From: Prochlorococcus sp. AG-363-N16 | GTDB taxonomy: Bacteria; Cyanobacteriota; Cyanobacteriia; PCC-6307; Cyanobiaceae | Length of the DNA stretch: 64,000 nt | Direction: 5' to 3' | NCBI GenBank assembly: GCA_003280135.1 | Contig: QCFW01000005.1 | Span: forward strand, 41,306-105,305 | Shown here: positions 19,195 to 28,197 of the stretch, in pieces | Numbering within the stretch: the first letter of the stretch is position 1 | How the letters are laid out: each line of letters opens with the position of its first letter | Position numbers and translations under genes: made by a program | Notes under the pieces: model-generated | Databases searched by the model: none | Seen by the model: the letters and a program-made list of their open reading frames with translations, nothing else | What the model was told of the DNA's origin: nothing

Positions 19195-19362
19195 ATGACA
19201 ACTCTCACTTATCGTGGAAAGGAGTATGTTCAGAACAAGGAAGCTGCTCAAAAGCAATTCATCGAACTGACATACCGAAGAACGGTTTATTTAAACCGAA
19301 AAAAAGAAGCTGCTTACTCGCCTCATCAACTTAAGTACAGAGGAACTTCTTACCAAAAATAA
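19195..19362 (+). CDS. DUF4278-type mini-protein with three YRG repeats
   Basis: A 55-aa protein built of three related units: LTYRGKEYVQNKEA, LTYRRTVYLNRKKEAA and LKYRGTSYQK. That is the repeat of the cyanobacterial DUF4278 family, of unknown function. ATG at 19195 is chosen because the repeat begins three residues later; the upstream in-frame extension to 19129 lies in the structured leader and looks untranslated. A strong terminator follows. It stands alone as a leader-gene-terminator unit, consistent with tight regulation, possibly by nitrogen status if the leader is a glutamine riboswitch. Confidence 0.8.
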   Translation: MTTLTYRGKEYVQNKEAAQKQFIELTYRRTVYLNRKKEAAYSPHQLKYRGTSYQK

Positions 19363-19392
19363 AAAAGTCTAAAAAAGACTTATACATAAGAT

Positions 19393-19420
19393 AAGGTCTC
19401 TTCTAATGAGACCTTTTTTT
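19393..19420 (+). terminator. Rho-independent terminator of the DUF4278 gene
   Basis: Perfect 8-bp stem aaggtctc (19393-19400) / gagacctt (19408-19415), loop ttctaat, followed by a T run. It lies 30 bases after the DUF4278 stop. A second weaker inverted repeat (aagtctaaaaaagactt) lies just before it. The rest of the gap to 19680 shows only AT-rich sequence. Confidence 0.9.
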
Positions 19421-19680
19421 ATGTATAAATATGTAGTTGAAAATCAAGTTCCATTGGAGCAAAGCTATTCAAGGAAGTGAATAAGAGATTTATAGGTAAG
19501 CTTCTTAGTTCTTAAAGTTACACTTCAAATATCTTTAACATCTCTTTTTAAGGTGTCAAACAATTCTTTCAGAATAATTTATAGAAAAACGTATCTTCAT
19601 TCTCTTAATGAACGATAAGTCTCATACGAAATACTGTTGTTAATGGATTTAAAATTAAGCAATTAAGGTTAATAGATGCC

Positions 19681-20892
19681 ATGGAAAAGTCTTTAATAGA
19701 CCAAAGAAACTTAAGAGACTTGATGCCTGCTTTGAAAAATAAAAAATATTTTAATTATGGCGGCCAAGGACCTTTGCCCGAACCTTCTTTAGATGCTATT
19801 CAACACAGTTGGCAAAAAATTCAACAACTTGGACCATTTACAAATAATGTTTGGCCTTACGCCTCACACGAAATATTCTCAACAAAGAAAATGCTTGGAA
19901 GTCTGTGTGGAGTTAACAGCAAGCAAATAGCATTAACTGAAAATGTTACCAGTGGATGCATTCTGCCACTTTGGGGACTACCTTTTGCACCTGGAGACCG
20001 CTTATTAATTAGTGACTGTGAACATCCAGGGATAGTAGCGGCATGCAAAGAACTTGCAACGCGCAAAGACTTAGAGATTGACATCTTATCAATACAAAAT
20101 CTAAGAAAAGGAGTTAATGATCTCGAAACGAAAAATAATATCTTGCTTCAATTATTAAACAAATCACTTACCCCTAAAACAAAATTAGTTGTTTTATCTC
20201 ATATCCTTTGGAATGTAGGAACAATAATGCCTATTAAAGAAATCGGAGATCTTCTACATAATCATGTTAATAGTCCCTTTTTATTAGTTGACGGAGCGCA
20301 GAGTTTTGGTCAAATACCAATTCAAGATGCTGCATCCCATGCAGATATATATGGCTTCACTGGTCACAAATGGGCTTGTGGCCCTGAAGGGCTTGGAGGA
20401 GTAGCTATCTCAGAGAGAGTACTAGCAGAATCAAATCCAACATTAATTGGTTGGCGCAGCATTAAAAATGAAGGAAGTATTTACGATACTATTCCTCATC
20501 CATTTCATGATGATGCTAGACGCTTTGAAATAGCAACTTCATGCATCCCTTTATTAGCAGGTCTTCGCTGCTCTCTAAACCTACTAAGAAATGAAGGTAG
20601 TGAATTTCAAAGGCATTCAAAGATTACAAATCTCAGCCAAAAGCTCTGGCATAATCTTAAAAATATTAATCATGTAACCCCTATACTTGAAGAAGAACCT
20701 GAAACAGGTCTTGTGAGTTTTCTGGTGCATTCAAGTCAACCTCCTTCAAAAATTGTTGAAATCCTTGGCAAAAAACATCTATGGATAAGGGCGTTGGAAG
20801 ATCCAATATGGCTAAGAGCATGCATACACATAACATCTACAGAAACTGAAATAGAAGATTTAACTGAAGGAATTAGACAATTAAACGCATAA
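19681..20892 (+). CDS. Class V PLP aminotransferase-family enzyme, C-DES-like cysteine/cystine lyase
   Basis: Fold-type I PLP enzyme of the class V (NifS/SufS/isopenicillin epimerase) group. The PLP lysine is in FTGHKWACGPEGLGG (about residue 228), preceded by LLVDGAQSFGQIP, with the Asp that contacts PLP. TENVTSGCILPLWGL is near the N-terminus. The sequence resembles the cyanobacterial L-cysteine/cystine C-S-lyase (C-DES) more than true cysteine desulfurases, because the mobile catalytic Cys loop of NifS is not evident. A role in supplying persulfide for Fe-S assembly or cysteine breakdown is inferred. ATG at 19681. Convergent with murE. Confidence 0.8.
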   Translation: MEKSLIDQRNLRDLMPALKNKKYFNYGGQGPLPEPSLDAIQHSWQKIQQLGPFTNNVWPYASHEIFSTKKMLGSLCGVNSKQIALTENVTSGCILPLWGLPFAPGDRLLISDCEHPGIVAACKELATRKDLEIDILSIQNLRKGVNDLETKNNILLQLLNKSLTPKTKLVVLSHILWNVGTIMPIKEIGDLLHNHVNSPFLLVDGAQSFGQIPIQDAASHADIYGFTGHKWACGPEGLGGVAISERVLAESNPTLIGWRSIKNEGSIYDTIPHPFHDDARRFEIATSCIPLLAGLRCSLNLLRNEGSEFQRHSKITNLSQKLWHNLKNINHVTPILEEEPETGLVSFLVHSSQPPSKIVEILGKKHLWIRALEDPIWLRACIHITSTETEIEDLTEGIRQLNA

Positions 20893-20911
20893 GGTTCAGT
20901 TCAATTAAACA

Positions 20912-22435
20912 TTAATCATAAAACTTTTTTTGTAGTGCTCGCCTTGTAACTTCTCTATCATCAAAATATTTTTTATTGTTTCCAATGATTTGATAATCTT
21001 CGTGCCCTTTTCCTGCAATTAAAACAAGATCAGTTAATTTTGCCATCGATACAGCGATCTCAATTGCATTCTTTCTATCAACTTCGATTATAACGTCATC
21101 AAAAGTAGTTATGTCAGAAACTATATCTCTTATGATTTCATTAGGATCCTCCGTCCTGGGGTTATCAGAGGTGATAATGATTTTATCCGCTAACTCATAA
21201 GCTATTGCTCCCATTTGACCTCTTTTGCCACGATCTCTATCTCCACCACAACCAAAAACACAGATGAGCTTTCCTTGTACAAATGGTCTTGAAGCGAGGA
21301 GTGCATTTTTCAAGCCATCAGGAGTATGTGCATAATCCACTAAAACTTTAGGAACTTCACACTCATTGGTAAGCTTGGGTAAGCTTACCAATTCCATACG
21401 TCCCGGAACACCAGGGAAATCTTTGACACGCTCTAAAAGTTGTTCTAAGGGGTAGCCTAGTTGTATTAATGAGCCTATCGCCTGCAACAAGTTCATTAAA
21501 TTAAATTTCCCCATTAAAGATGATTTAAAAAAACCCTCACCGAGAGGAGTACGAATGACTCCACTAACTTCTTTGCCTGAAACCTGGATATCTTTCATAT
21601 ATAACTCTGGATTTTCGTTATTTATTTTGTTATCATCTAATGATGAACGCCAACATCTGTCCTGAAGTCTTCCAGCTAGTAGAGATCCCCACTCATTGTC
21701 TATATTTACAACAGATCTTGCGCTACCAGATATCAATAGAGGTTCCTCAAATAAACGGGCTTTCGTTTCAAAATATAAGTCCATTGAGCCATGATAATCC
21801 AAGTGGTCTTGACTGAGATTGGTAAAAATAGCTCCTGCAAAACGTAACCCTGACACTCTGTGTTGATCAAGAGCATGCGAACTCACCTCCATTGCTCCTG
21901 ATTTCACTCCAGCACGAATTGCTTGAGCAAGTTGCTCATGTAGAACATTACTAAACCTTGTGGTTTGCATTGCAACCTCACTGTAATTTGGCCAGCGGTT
22001 AAACAATGTGCCAAACAAGCAGGATTCTGAGCCTGATATTTTACTCAGGTGCTCGATTAAATGTGTAGTTGTGGTTTTCCCATTAGTTCCAGTAACACCT
22101 ATTAATTTGAGCTTTAGAGATGGCTTATCCCAAAACAATGAAGCTAATTCACCCATCCAATAGGCCACAGGATCTTGGACAAAAATTATTAGATTCTTTT
22201 GACTCTCGGGAATCAATACATTAGATGAAGAGCTTAAAACAACGGCCGCTGCACCTTTCGCCAACGCCTCGGCCCAAAAAGAACTGCCATCAAAGTTCCG
22301 ACCAGGCAACCCAAAAAACAAGTCTCCTTGCTTTACTAAACGAGAGTCGCAGCATATATTTTCTATTAAAGGATTACTTAACCCAGAAAAATCTATCCCT
22401 AGTTCACTTAAAAGGGCATGAAGCTTCTTAGCCAT
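20912..22435 (-). CDS. murE: UDP-N-acetylmuramoyl-tripeptide synthetase (meso-diaminopimelate adding)
   Basis: Cytoplasmic Mur ligase that adds the third residue of the peptidoglycan stem peptide. The ATP-binding loop is GVTGTNGKTTTTHLIEHL (about residues 114-131). LSQDHLDYHGSMDLY and FGCGGDRDRGKR are in the middle. SDNPRTEDP contains the DNPR motif that marks meso-diaminopimelate specificity. Length 507 aa is normal. It is the last gene of a minus-strand run yidD - glutaredoxin-like - murE, with a 14-bp gap. Confidence 0.96.
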   Translation of the reverse strand: MAKKLHALLSELGIDFSGLSNPLIENICCDSRLVKQGDLFFGLPGRNFDGSSFWAEALAKGAAAVVLSSSSNVLIPESQKNLIIFVQDPVAYWMGELASLFWDKPSLKLKLIGVTGTNGKTTTTHLIEHLSKISGSESCLFGTLFNRWPNYSEVAMQTTRFSNVLHEQLAQAIRAGVKSGAMEVSSHALDQHRVSGLRFAGAIFTNLSQDHLDYHGSMDLYFETKARLFEEPLLISGSARSVVNIDNEWGSLLAGRLQDRCWRSSLDDNKINNENPELYMKDIQVSGKEVSGVIRTPLGEGFFKSSLMGKFNLMNLLQAIGSLIQLGYPLEQLLERVKDFPGVPGRMELVSLPKLTNECEVPKVLVDYAHTPDGLKNALLASRPFVQGKLICVFGCGGDRDRGKRGQMGAIAYELADKIIITSDNPRTEDPNEIIRDIVSDITTFDDVIIEVDRKNAIEIAVSMAKLTDLVLIAGKGHEDYQIIGNNKKYFDDREVTRRALQKKFYD

Positions 22436-22449
22436 ATAGTAAAACCCTG

Positions 22450-22776
22450 CTAAGGATCTTGTTCAATATGAATCTTCTCGCACAACATCTTTTTCAGCCA
22501 CCTCAAAAGATCTTCTTTGGTTAATCTTGGCGAAACTCTTGGTAAGTCAATAATTAAGTCTCGATCTTTACTTAACCTAAAAGTAAGAACTGGAACCTCC
22601 ATGGAATATTTTTTCTTTTCTAAATTTGTAACACCATCTCCATCAATATTTTTGATAACAAACTGCAATTCAGGAGAAAGTTCTTTCAAAGGAATATTCT
22701 TCAACTTTTCCTCCAATCCCTCACATAAACAACAACCTGATCTTGTATACAAGATTAACTCAAAACCTTTCATCAA
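22450..22776 (-). CDS. Glutaredoxin-like thiol protein (DUF836 type)
   Basis: A 108-aa thioredoxin-fold protein. The start is [21 protein letters not shown] with a C-C-x-C redox-type centre at residues 15-18. [26 protein letters not shown] follows, with the cis-Pro strand (VPVLTF) typical of glutaredoxin-like DUF836 proteins. Its ATG overlaps the yidD stop by four bases, so the two are translationally coupled. It probably acts as a cytoplasmic thiol oxidoreductase; the substrate is unknown. Clustering with yidD and murE is common in picocyanobacteria (family knowledge). Confidence 0.82.
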   Translation of the reverse strand: MMKGFELILYTRSGCCLCEGLEEKLKNIPLKELSPELQFVIKNIDGDGVTNLEKKKYSMEVPVLTFRLSKDRDLIIDLPRVSPRLTKEDLLRWLKKMLCEKIHIEQDP

Positions 22777-23009
22777 TCTGGAACAGGGTCACACCCACAT
22801 GGAGTAAAGGGATGGCACCTTAAAAGTCTTTTAATAGTAAGCCATCCCCCCCTCCATGGGCCATGCTTAGAAATAGCCTCTACTCCATATTGACTACAAG
22901 TGGGTATAAAACGACAGCTTGGTCCCATAAGAGGTGAAATCCATCTGCGATATAAACCAATTAATGCCAAAAGGAAAAAACTAACTACTTGATTGATCTT
23001 TTTGAGCAT
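22773..23009 (-). CDS. yidD: Membrane protein insertion efficiency factor YidD
   Basis: Small membrane-associated protein thought to assist YidC-dependent insertion. The family signature is unmistakable: [41 protein letters not shown], then [19 protein letters not shown]. The start is set at MLKKINQ (78 aa); an ATG ten codons further upstream (23039) is also in frame. It is divergent from rpsD with about 100 bp between and overlaps the glutaredoxin-like gene. Confidence 0.93.
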   Translation of the reverse strand: MLKKINQVVSFFLLALIGLYRRWISPLMGPSCRFIPTCSQYGVEAISKHGPWRGGWLTIKRLLRCHPFTPCGCDPVPD

Positions 23010-23108
23010 GCTTAGAGCTAGAGTATTAAGTCCGTGCAAGTAAAGCCTTTGTTCTCATTATAAGAGCCCGATGGTTTTGGCACGATTTTATCCCTTACTT
23101 GTTGTCTT

Positions 23109-23717
23109 ATGTCTCGATACCGTGGGCCTCGCCTGAGGATCACGCGTCGCTTGGGAGATCTTCCAGGTCTCACTAGGAAAGCCGCAAAGCGGTCAAATCC
23201 ACCAGGTCAGCACGGCCAAGCCCGTCGCAAGCGCTCAGAATACGCGATCCGATTAGAAGAAAAACAAAAACTTCGCTTTAACTATGGCATTTCAGAACGA
23301 CAGCTTGTTCGTTATGTCAAAAAAGCCAGGGCCCTTGAAGGTTCCACTGGTACTAATCTACTCAAACTGTTAGAGAACAGACTAGATAATATATGTTTCA
23401 GACTTGGTTTTGGTCCCACTATTCCTGCAGCGAGGCAATTAGTAAACCATGGACACATCCAAGTCAATGGAAAATCTCTTGATATTGCTAGCTACCAATG
23501 CAAAGCAGGGGATGTTATTTCTGTAAGGGAAAGGAAAGGTAGCAAAAACCTTGCAGAAGCTAATTTAGAATTCCCTGGCTTGGCAAATGTGCCGCCTCAT
23601 CTTGAGCTGGAAAAATCAAAGCTCACTGCAAAGATTACTGGCAAATGTGATAGAGAGTGGGTGGCAATAGAAATCAATGAATTGCTAGTTGTTGAATACT
23701 ATTCACGCAAGGTATAA
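23109..23717 (+). CDS. rpsD: 30S ribosomal protein S4
   Basis: Primary 16S rRNA-binding protein of the small subunit. The opening [20 protein letters not shown] is the usual one for cyanobacterial and plastid S4. The S4 RNA-binding domain (about residues 90-150) contains [34 protein letters not shown]. 202 aa as expected, and it ends YYSRKV. It is a single gene with its own terminator. Confidence 0.98.
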   Translation: MSRYRGPRLRITRRLGDLPGLTRKAAKRSNPPGQHGQARRKRSEYAIRLEEKQKLRFNYGISERQLVRYVKKARALEGSTGTNLLKLLENRLDNICFRLGFGPTIPAARQLVNHGHIQVNGKSLDIASYQCKAGDVISVRERKGSKNLAEANLEFPGLANVPPHLELEKSKLTAKITGKCDREWVAIEINELLVVEYYSRKV

Positions 23718-23760
23718 ACCTTTTGGTTATTTACTTTTTGGCATTTTAATTGTTTAAATA

Positions 23761-23788
23761 AAGTCTCCTAACTTAGGAGGCTTTATTT
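23761..23788 (+). terminator. Rho-independent terminator of rpsD
   Basis: The stem agtctcctaa / ttaggaggct pairs over ten positions with one G-T wobble and a single-base loop, followed by ttattta. It lies about 45 bases after the rpsD stop. The remaining bases up to 23943 hold no convincing gene. Confidence 0.85.
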
Positions 23789-23943
23789 ATTGCCAAAAAA
23801 ACCATATTATAATGCCAGCAAAGTAACAAAAGTTAAGATCCTGTGTTTTCTTTTTTATTGATTTTGCCATCTCCTTTTGTTTAGGGGCTTTTTAACATGA
23901 CAAGAAGCTGTTACGTTAAGTAATCATCTGCGCAACAATTGTT

Positions 23944-24255
23944 TTGGTTACTGACAAGGAACTACTCAAAGAGGTTACTAAAGAGCTTTGGAAGACCGTT
24001 AAAAAACTTCGTCCAGAGCTAGGGAAAGACCCAAGAATGCAGCTTGTTTTAAAAGCCCTTATCACTATTGGCGACCTGCCCAATCAAATTGAAGCAGCAA
24101 TGGTTATAGGGGCTTGTTTAGAGATGGAAGAAGAAGAAGAAGAAGAAACTAAAACCAAACAAAAAAGTGAAGATTCACCCAAGAGCAAGAATTCAGAAAT
24201 GGAAGAAATGCCTGAAGGTAGAAGGGTGGTACGGAGAAGATCCGCTGCTAATTAA
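23944..24255 (+). CDS. Conserved cyanobacterial hypothetical with acidic run and basic tail (103 aa)
   Basis: Soluble protein. The N-terminal helical part (ELLKEVTKELWKTVKKLRPEL ... KALITIGDLPNQIEAAM) resembles a compact helical domain. A run of seven Glu at about residues 60-66, encoded by GAA repeats, and a charged tail ending RRVVRRRSAAN follow. No ATG is available; TTG at 23944 is the first plausible start. No function is recognised. The strongly bipolar (acid then base) C-terminus suggests an interaction surface, perhaps nucleic-acid related, but that is speculation. Confidence 0.7.
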   Translation: MVTDKELLKEVTKELWKTVKKLRPELGKDPRMQLVLKALITIGDLPNQIEAAMVIGACLEMEEEEEEETKTKQKSEDSPKSKNSEMEEMPEGRRVVRRRSAAN

Positions 24256-24334
24256 AAATATTTTCTTGTATTAGTTAGTTTTTATAACTATGTAAATGTA
24301 GTGAAATTGTAAAAATCAGAAAGGATAAAAAATA

Positions 24335-25093
24335 ATGAAAAAAACATCAATTAATTGGCCAACCATAAAAAGCTTGGTCAACCCTTGGCTAGGGCCAATC
24401 ATTTCATTAACCATTCTTTCCATATTTGGCGCTATTGGCTATCGAATAACAGAAGGTTGGGATTGGGGCGACTGCCTTTGGATGGTACTGATAACAATTA
24501 CTACAATTGGTTTTGGAGAGGTAGAGCCACTTAGTGAAGCTGGAAGAATAGTTACTTTTCTAATAATTGGAGGTGGCTTGATTTTGATTCAATTAAGCCT
24601 TCAAAGATTGATTGGACTTAATGAATCGGGATATTTCCGAAGAATGAAAGAGCTAAGGTTTCGTAGACTTATTAGAAAAATGAAGGATCACACTATTATT
24701 TGTGGATACGGGAGGATAGGTAAAGAAATTGCCTCACAGCTCCAATCTCAAAATACTTCTTTTCTAATTATTGAAAAAAACCCACTCGTCAAAAAAAATG
24801 CAGAAGAAAGTGGTTTTCAAGTTTTATTGGCTGATGCAACCTTAGATGAAACATTGGTATCTGCTGGAATACATGAGTGCAGAAGTTTAGTAGTTGCTCT
24901 TCCTAATGATGCTTCAAATTTATATGTAGTACTTAGTGCAAAAGGGATAAGGCCATCATGTCGCCTAATTGCACGAGCACAAAGCGAAGAGGCATCAAAA
25001 AAACTGAAATTAGCTGGTGCTAGTATTGTTGTCAGTCCGTATGTAGCGGCTGGTAAAACCATGGCTGAAGCTTGTACCATCAAACAAAGCTAA
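24335..25093 (+). CDS. Two-pass potassium channel with TrkA-N (RCK) domain
   Basis: The protein has an N-terminal transmembrane helix, a pore loop with selectivity filter ITTIGFGE (like TVGYG of K+ channels, about residues 53-60), and a second helix. A cytoplasmic RCK/TrkA-N domain starting HTIICGYGRIGKEIASQL (NAD-binding GxGxxG, about residues 117-134) follows. This is the architecture of ligand-gated bacterial K+ channels (MthK/Kch type). 252 aa, so it lacks a full RCK C-lobe. ATG start with an AAGGAT ribosome site upstream. Probably single-gene. Confidence 0.87.
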   Translation: MKKTSINWPTIKSLVNPWLGPIISLTILSIFGAIGYRITEGWDWGDCLWMVLITITTIGFGEVEPLSEAGRIVTFLIIGGGLILIQLSLQRLIGLNESGYFRRMKELRFRRLIRKMKDHTIICGYGRIGKEIASQLQSQNTSFLIIEKNPLVKKNAEESGFQVLLADATLDETLVSAGIHECRSLVVALPNDASNLYVVLSAKGIRPSCRLIARAQSEEASKKLKLAGASIVVSPYVAAGKTMAEACTIKQS

Positions 25094-25472
25094 TAGCAAA
25101 TTAAAAGCCCTACTCCAAAAAGGTATAAAGATGGAAACTACTATTACAAAATTTTCGAACATGAATCGCAATCTAAAAGTCATTCCATCTACACTTCAAA
25201 AAAGGATGATATAAATCATCTCCATAAACGGAGTTCATAAGTAGTCTTGTTCATATGATTTCAATTTTTTTCAACTACTATTTCTATTGGTTCTAATTGC
25301 TTATCCTTTATCTTCTTCATAAAAGAAGTTTGTATAATCCTTTTTTTTTATAATGCTCTTCAAGTAAGTCATAAACTTCAGTATCAGGATTGCTTCCTTT
25401 TTATTCATGGACTTACCTTTTTTTTTATGCTTTATTTAATGATCTAGCATTCTAAACAACAATTTTTCCAAG
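25094..25472. other. Gene-poor AT-rich gap before the sulfur amino-acid genes
   Basis: A 379-bp stretch with no convincing gene. A 27-codon frame (METTITKFSNMNRN...) begins near 25132, and the hairpin gatgatataaatcatc sits at its end, but neither is strong. Several T runs occur. It would hold the promoter of the downstream PLP gene; no SAM riboswitch core was recognised. Confidence 0.5.
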
Positions 25473-26642
25473 GTGTCATCAACAAACTCAGAAAAGAACA
25501 AGCTAGAAGGAATAAACACAAAGGTTATTCATCATTGCAAGGACTTTGCAGAAAAAACAGGTGCTGTTATGCCACCGATTTTTCAAACCTCTACTTTTAA
25601 GCATGGTAATCCAGCTGGATTCGACTACACACGCTCAGGTAATCCAAATTTTAGAATCTTAGAAAATGTTTTAGCTTCATTAGAAGGCTCAAAATATGCG
25701 ACTGTATTTGGTTCAGGTGTTAGTGCAATCACGGCCATAGCATCTTCTCTAAAGAAAAATGACTTGATTTTATGTGAAGCAAACTTATATGGATGTACTG
25801 TAAGGTTATTTGAACAAGTTTTTCAAAAGTTTGGATTAAAAGCACTTTGGATAGATTTTACTAAGCAATCATCAATCGATTCAATTCATCAACATAAACC
25901 AGCACTTATTTGGCTAGAAAGTCCAACAAATCCTTTACTAAAAATCATAGACTTAAAAAAAGTTTGCTCGGAAGCAAATAAAGAAAATATACCTGTTGTA
26001 GTAGACAATACTTTTGCTACTCCAATATTGCAGAAACCATTAGAGCTAGGCGCAACAATTTCATTAACTAGCACCACTAAATATATCAATGGTCATTCAG
26101 ATGCATTAGGAGGAGTGGTATGTACTCAAGACCCTTATTGGCATGATTGCATGATTTTTTCGCAAAAAGCTCTAGGCCTTCAGCCCTCTCCTTTTGATTG
26201 CTGGCTAATTACTAGAGGTGTCAAAACTCTTCCATTGCGCTTAGAGAAGCAAATTCAAAATGCGTCATTTCTAGCTGATGTTTTAGCTGATAACCCTTCT
26301 GTAGTCTCAGTAACGTATCCATATCGCAAAGATCACGCACAATATTCTCTAGCAAAAAAGCAAATGTCCAAAGGAGGCGCCATAATTACAGTAAGGCTCG
26401 CAGCCAATGAAAGTAACACATACTCGTTTTGCAAAAACCTCAAGTATTTCAGTATGGCCGAAAGTCTTGGTGGAGTTGAAAGCCTTATATGTCATCCAGC
26501 TACAATGACACATGCTTCTGTCCCAGTAGATGTCAAAGAAGAGTTAGGAATCACTGAATCGCTAGTTAGATTATCAATAGGCTGTGAAGATGAGTTTGAC
26601 CTTTTAAAGGATTTAGAAGAGGCCCTTGATCAATTGAAGTGA
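25473..26642 (+). CDS. Cys/Met metabolism PLP enzyme (cystathionine gamma-synthase / lyase type)
   Basis: Fold-type I PLP enzyme. The N-terminal GAVMPPIFQTSTFKHGNPAGFDYTRSGNPNFRILE carries the substrate-channel Tyr and Arg. VVVDNTFATPILQKPLELG contains the PLP-contacting Asp. SLTSTTKYINGHSDALGG has the Schiff-base lysine (about residue 205). Cystathionine gamma-synthase, gamma-lyase and beta-lyase cannot be separated reliably by eye. GTG start at 25473. The stop overlaps the GTG start of the next PLP gene by four bases (GTGA), so they are co-translated. With cysK following, a role in transsulfuration or methionine synthesis is inferred. Confidence 0.88.
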   Translation: MSSTNSEKNKLEGINTKVIHHCKDFAEKTGAVMPPIFQTSTFKHGNPAGFDYTRSGNPNFRILENVLASLEGSKYATVFGSGVSAITAIASSLKKNDLILCEANLYGCTVRLFEQVFQKFGLKALWIDFTKQSSIDSIHQHKPALIWLESPTNPLLKIIDLKKVCSEANKENIPVVVDNTFATPILQKPLELGATISLTSTTKYINGHSDALGGVVCTQDPYWHDCMIFSQKALGLQPSPFDCWLITRGVKTLPLRLEKQIQNASFLADVLADNPSVVSVTYPYRKDHAQYSLAKKQMSKGGAIITVRLAANESNTYSFCKNLKYFSMAESLGGVESLICHPATMTHASVPVDVKEELGITESLVRLSIGCEDEFDLLKDLEEALDQLK

Positions 26643-28111
26643 AAAAAAGAAATCTGCAACTATACCCTTATTGGGAAGCCAAGGATTTAGGGCAACCTAT
26701 ACCAGATAGCCCGCATGCAGTTTCCGTGACATTACCTCGTTGGAGTGATGTGATCGCATACGAAGAAAAAGAGCCACAATGCATCAACTCATTGAAATCA
26801 ATTTACCCACGTTTTGGGTTTAACCCTCTTATCGCAGAAATAGCTGAACAAGCTATAAGAATCTTTGCTAATGAGGATGGCAGTGCTTGGCCATATCCCA
26901 ATATCGAAACTGCTTTAAAAGCAAAGGAATATTGCAAAAAAAACAATGCAGATTCAACAGTAGATATCCATGAATTTCTAGGATTGCAATGTCTAATTGT
27001 TAATGCAGAATCAACCTCATCAGCCAAAGCCTTTTGGCAACATACTGGATTAGGCGCTTCATCACGTGATGCAGCGATCGCATTAAAAAAAGAAAAAAAA
27101 CCTTTAGAGAGTGAGGGCAGGAAAGGCAAGAAAAACATTATTAATCGCTTATCAGAAATTTATGGCTGTGACGCAAATTTAATCCACCTTCACCCTTCAG
27201 GAATGGCAGCACTCGAAACAGCTCTTGCAGCACTAAATAAATTACATTATGAAAAACCTGTGTTTCAGTTAGGGTTCCCATATGTAGATGTTTTAAAACT
27301 TCCACAATTCATTTTTAACGGCTCTGAGCTAATTCTGAATACAAATCCAAGCCAACTGGCTGCTGAACTAGATCAAAAACAACCATCTGCCGTCATAGTC
27401 GAAATACCAAGCAACCCAATGCTGCAATGTATCGATTTGCCTATGGTTTCAAAGCTGGCTCATGATCGAGGAATTCTTGTTATTGCAGATGACACAATTG
27501 GCTCAGCAATTAACATTAACCCTTTACCCTACGCTGACTTAACCTTCAGTTCCCTTACGAAAAGCTTTGCAGGTAGTGGAGACATAATGGCTGGCTCTTT
27601 AGTCATCAGTCCAGAATCAAAATGGAAAGCAGAGCTAAAAGAAATAATCCCAATGGTCTCAGTGACGGAATTGTCTAACTCTGATGCAATAGCTCTTGAT
27701 CGGGCGAGTCAAAATGTTTTCTCTCGCATAAAAAAATTGAACCACGCTTGTCTAAAGTTAAAAACCAGACTGGAGCTTCATAAAGAGGTTGAGCAAGTCT
27801 TACATCCCTCAAATTGTTCAAACTTTAAAAATTTAATGCGAGACAATGCAGGTTTTGGGTGTCTACTTTCTCTTAAATTAAATGGTGGTCAAGAAAAAGC
27901 TAAGACTTTCTATGATGCATTAAAAGTTTGCAAAGGGCCCAGTCTTGGTACTAATTTCACCTTGGTATGTCCTTATGTTCTTCTCGCTCATTACAATGAA
28001 CTTAACTGGGCAGGAAGTTGTGGTGTCCCTTCAGATCTCATAAGAGTTTCTGTTGGGCTTGAAGATCCTGACGATCTATGGGAAAGATTTGAAAATGCAT
28101 TAAATGCATAA
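26639..28111 (+). CDS. Second, longer Cys/Met-type PLP enzyme (cystathionine gamma-synthase-like)
   Basis: 490 aa with a Cys/Met PLP core preceded by about 150 residues not found in the upstream enzyme. The core has HPSGMAALETALAALNK, VIVEIPSNPMLQCIDLP, VIADDTIGSAININPL and the PLP lysine in LTFSSLTKSFAGSGDIMAG (about residue 310). C-terminal VSVGLEDPDDLWERFENAL is typical of the family. The N-terminal segment, YPYWEAKDLGQPIPDSPHAV, resembles the N-terminus of fungal and plant-like cystathionine gamma-synthases. It starts with GTG overlapping the previous gene, so the pair may form one enzyme complex or consecutive steps. Which step each performs is not determinable here. Confidence 0.82.
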   Translation: MKKRNLQLYPYWEAKDLGQPIPDSPHAVSVTLPRWSDVIAYEEKEPQCINSLKSIYPRFGFNPLIAEIAEQAIRIFANEDGSAWPYPNIETALKAKEYCKKNNADSTVDIHEFLGLQCLIVNAESTSSAKAFWQHTGLGASSRDAAIALKKEKKPLESEGRKGKKNIINRLSEIYGCDANLIHLHPSGMAALETALAALNKLHYEKPVFQLGFPYVDVLKLPQFIFNGSELILNTNPSQLAAELDQKQPSAVIVEIPSNPMLQCIDLPMVSKLAHDRGILVIADDTIGSAININPLPYADLTFSSLTKSFAGSGDIMAGSLVISPESKWKAELKEIIPMVSVTELSNSDAIALDRASQNVFSRIKKLNHACLKLKTRLELHKEVEQVLHPSNCSNFKNLMRDNAGFGCLLSLKLNGGQEKAKTFYDALKVCKGPSLGTNFTLVCPYVLLAHYNELNWAGSCGVPSDLIRVSVGLEDPDDLWERFENALNA

Positions 28112-28197
28112 AAAATAACTTTTTAATCATTAGATCAAGTCAAGTTCGTGCAAGCTGTCTAAATTTTGGCTAATTATTAGTAAATTGAATTTTTACA

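Noticed and set aside
25094..25472. 27-codon frame and small hairpin as a leader peptide or SAM riboswitch
   Set aside because: No conserved SAM riboswitch core and no codon or amino-acid pattern (such as Met/Cys runs) to support attenuation.
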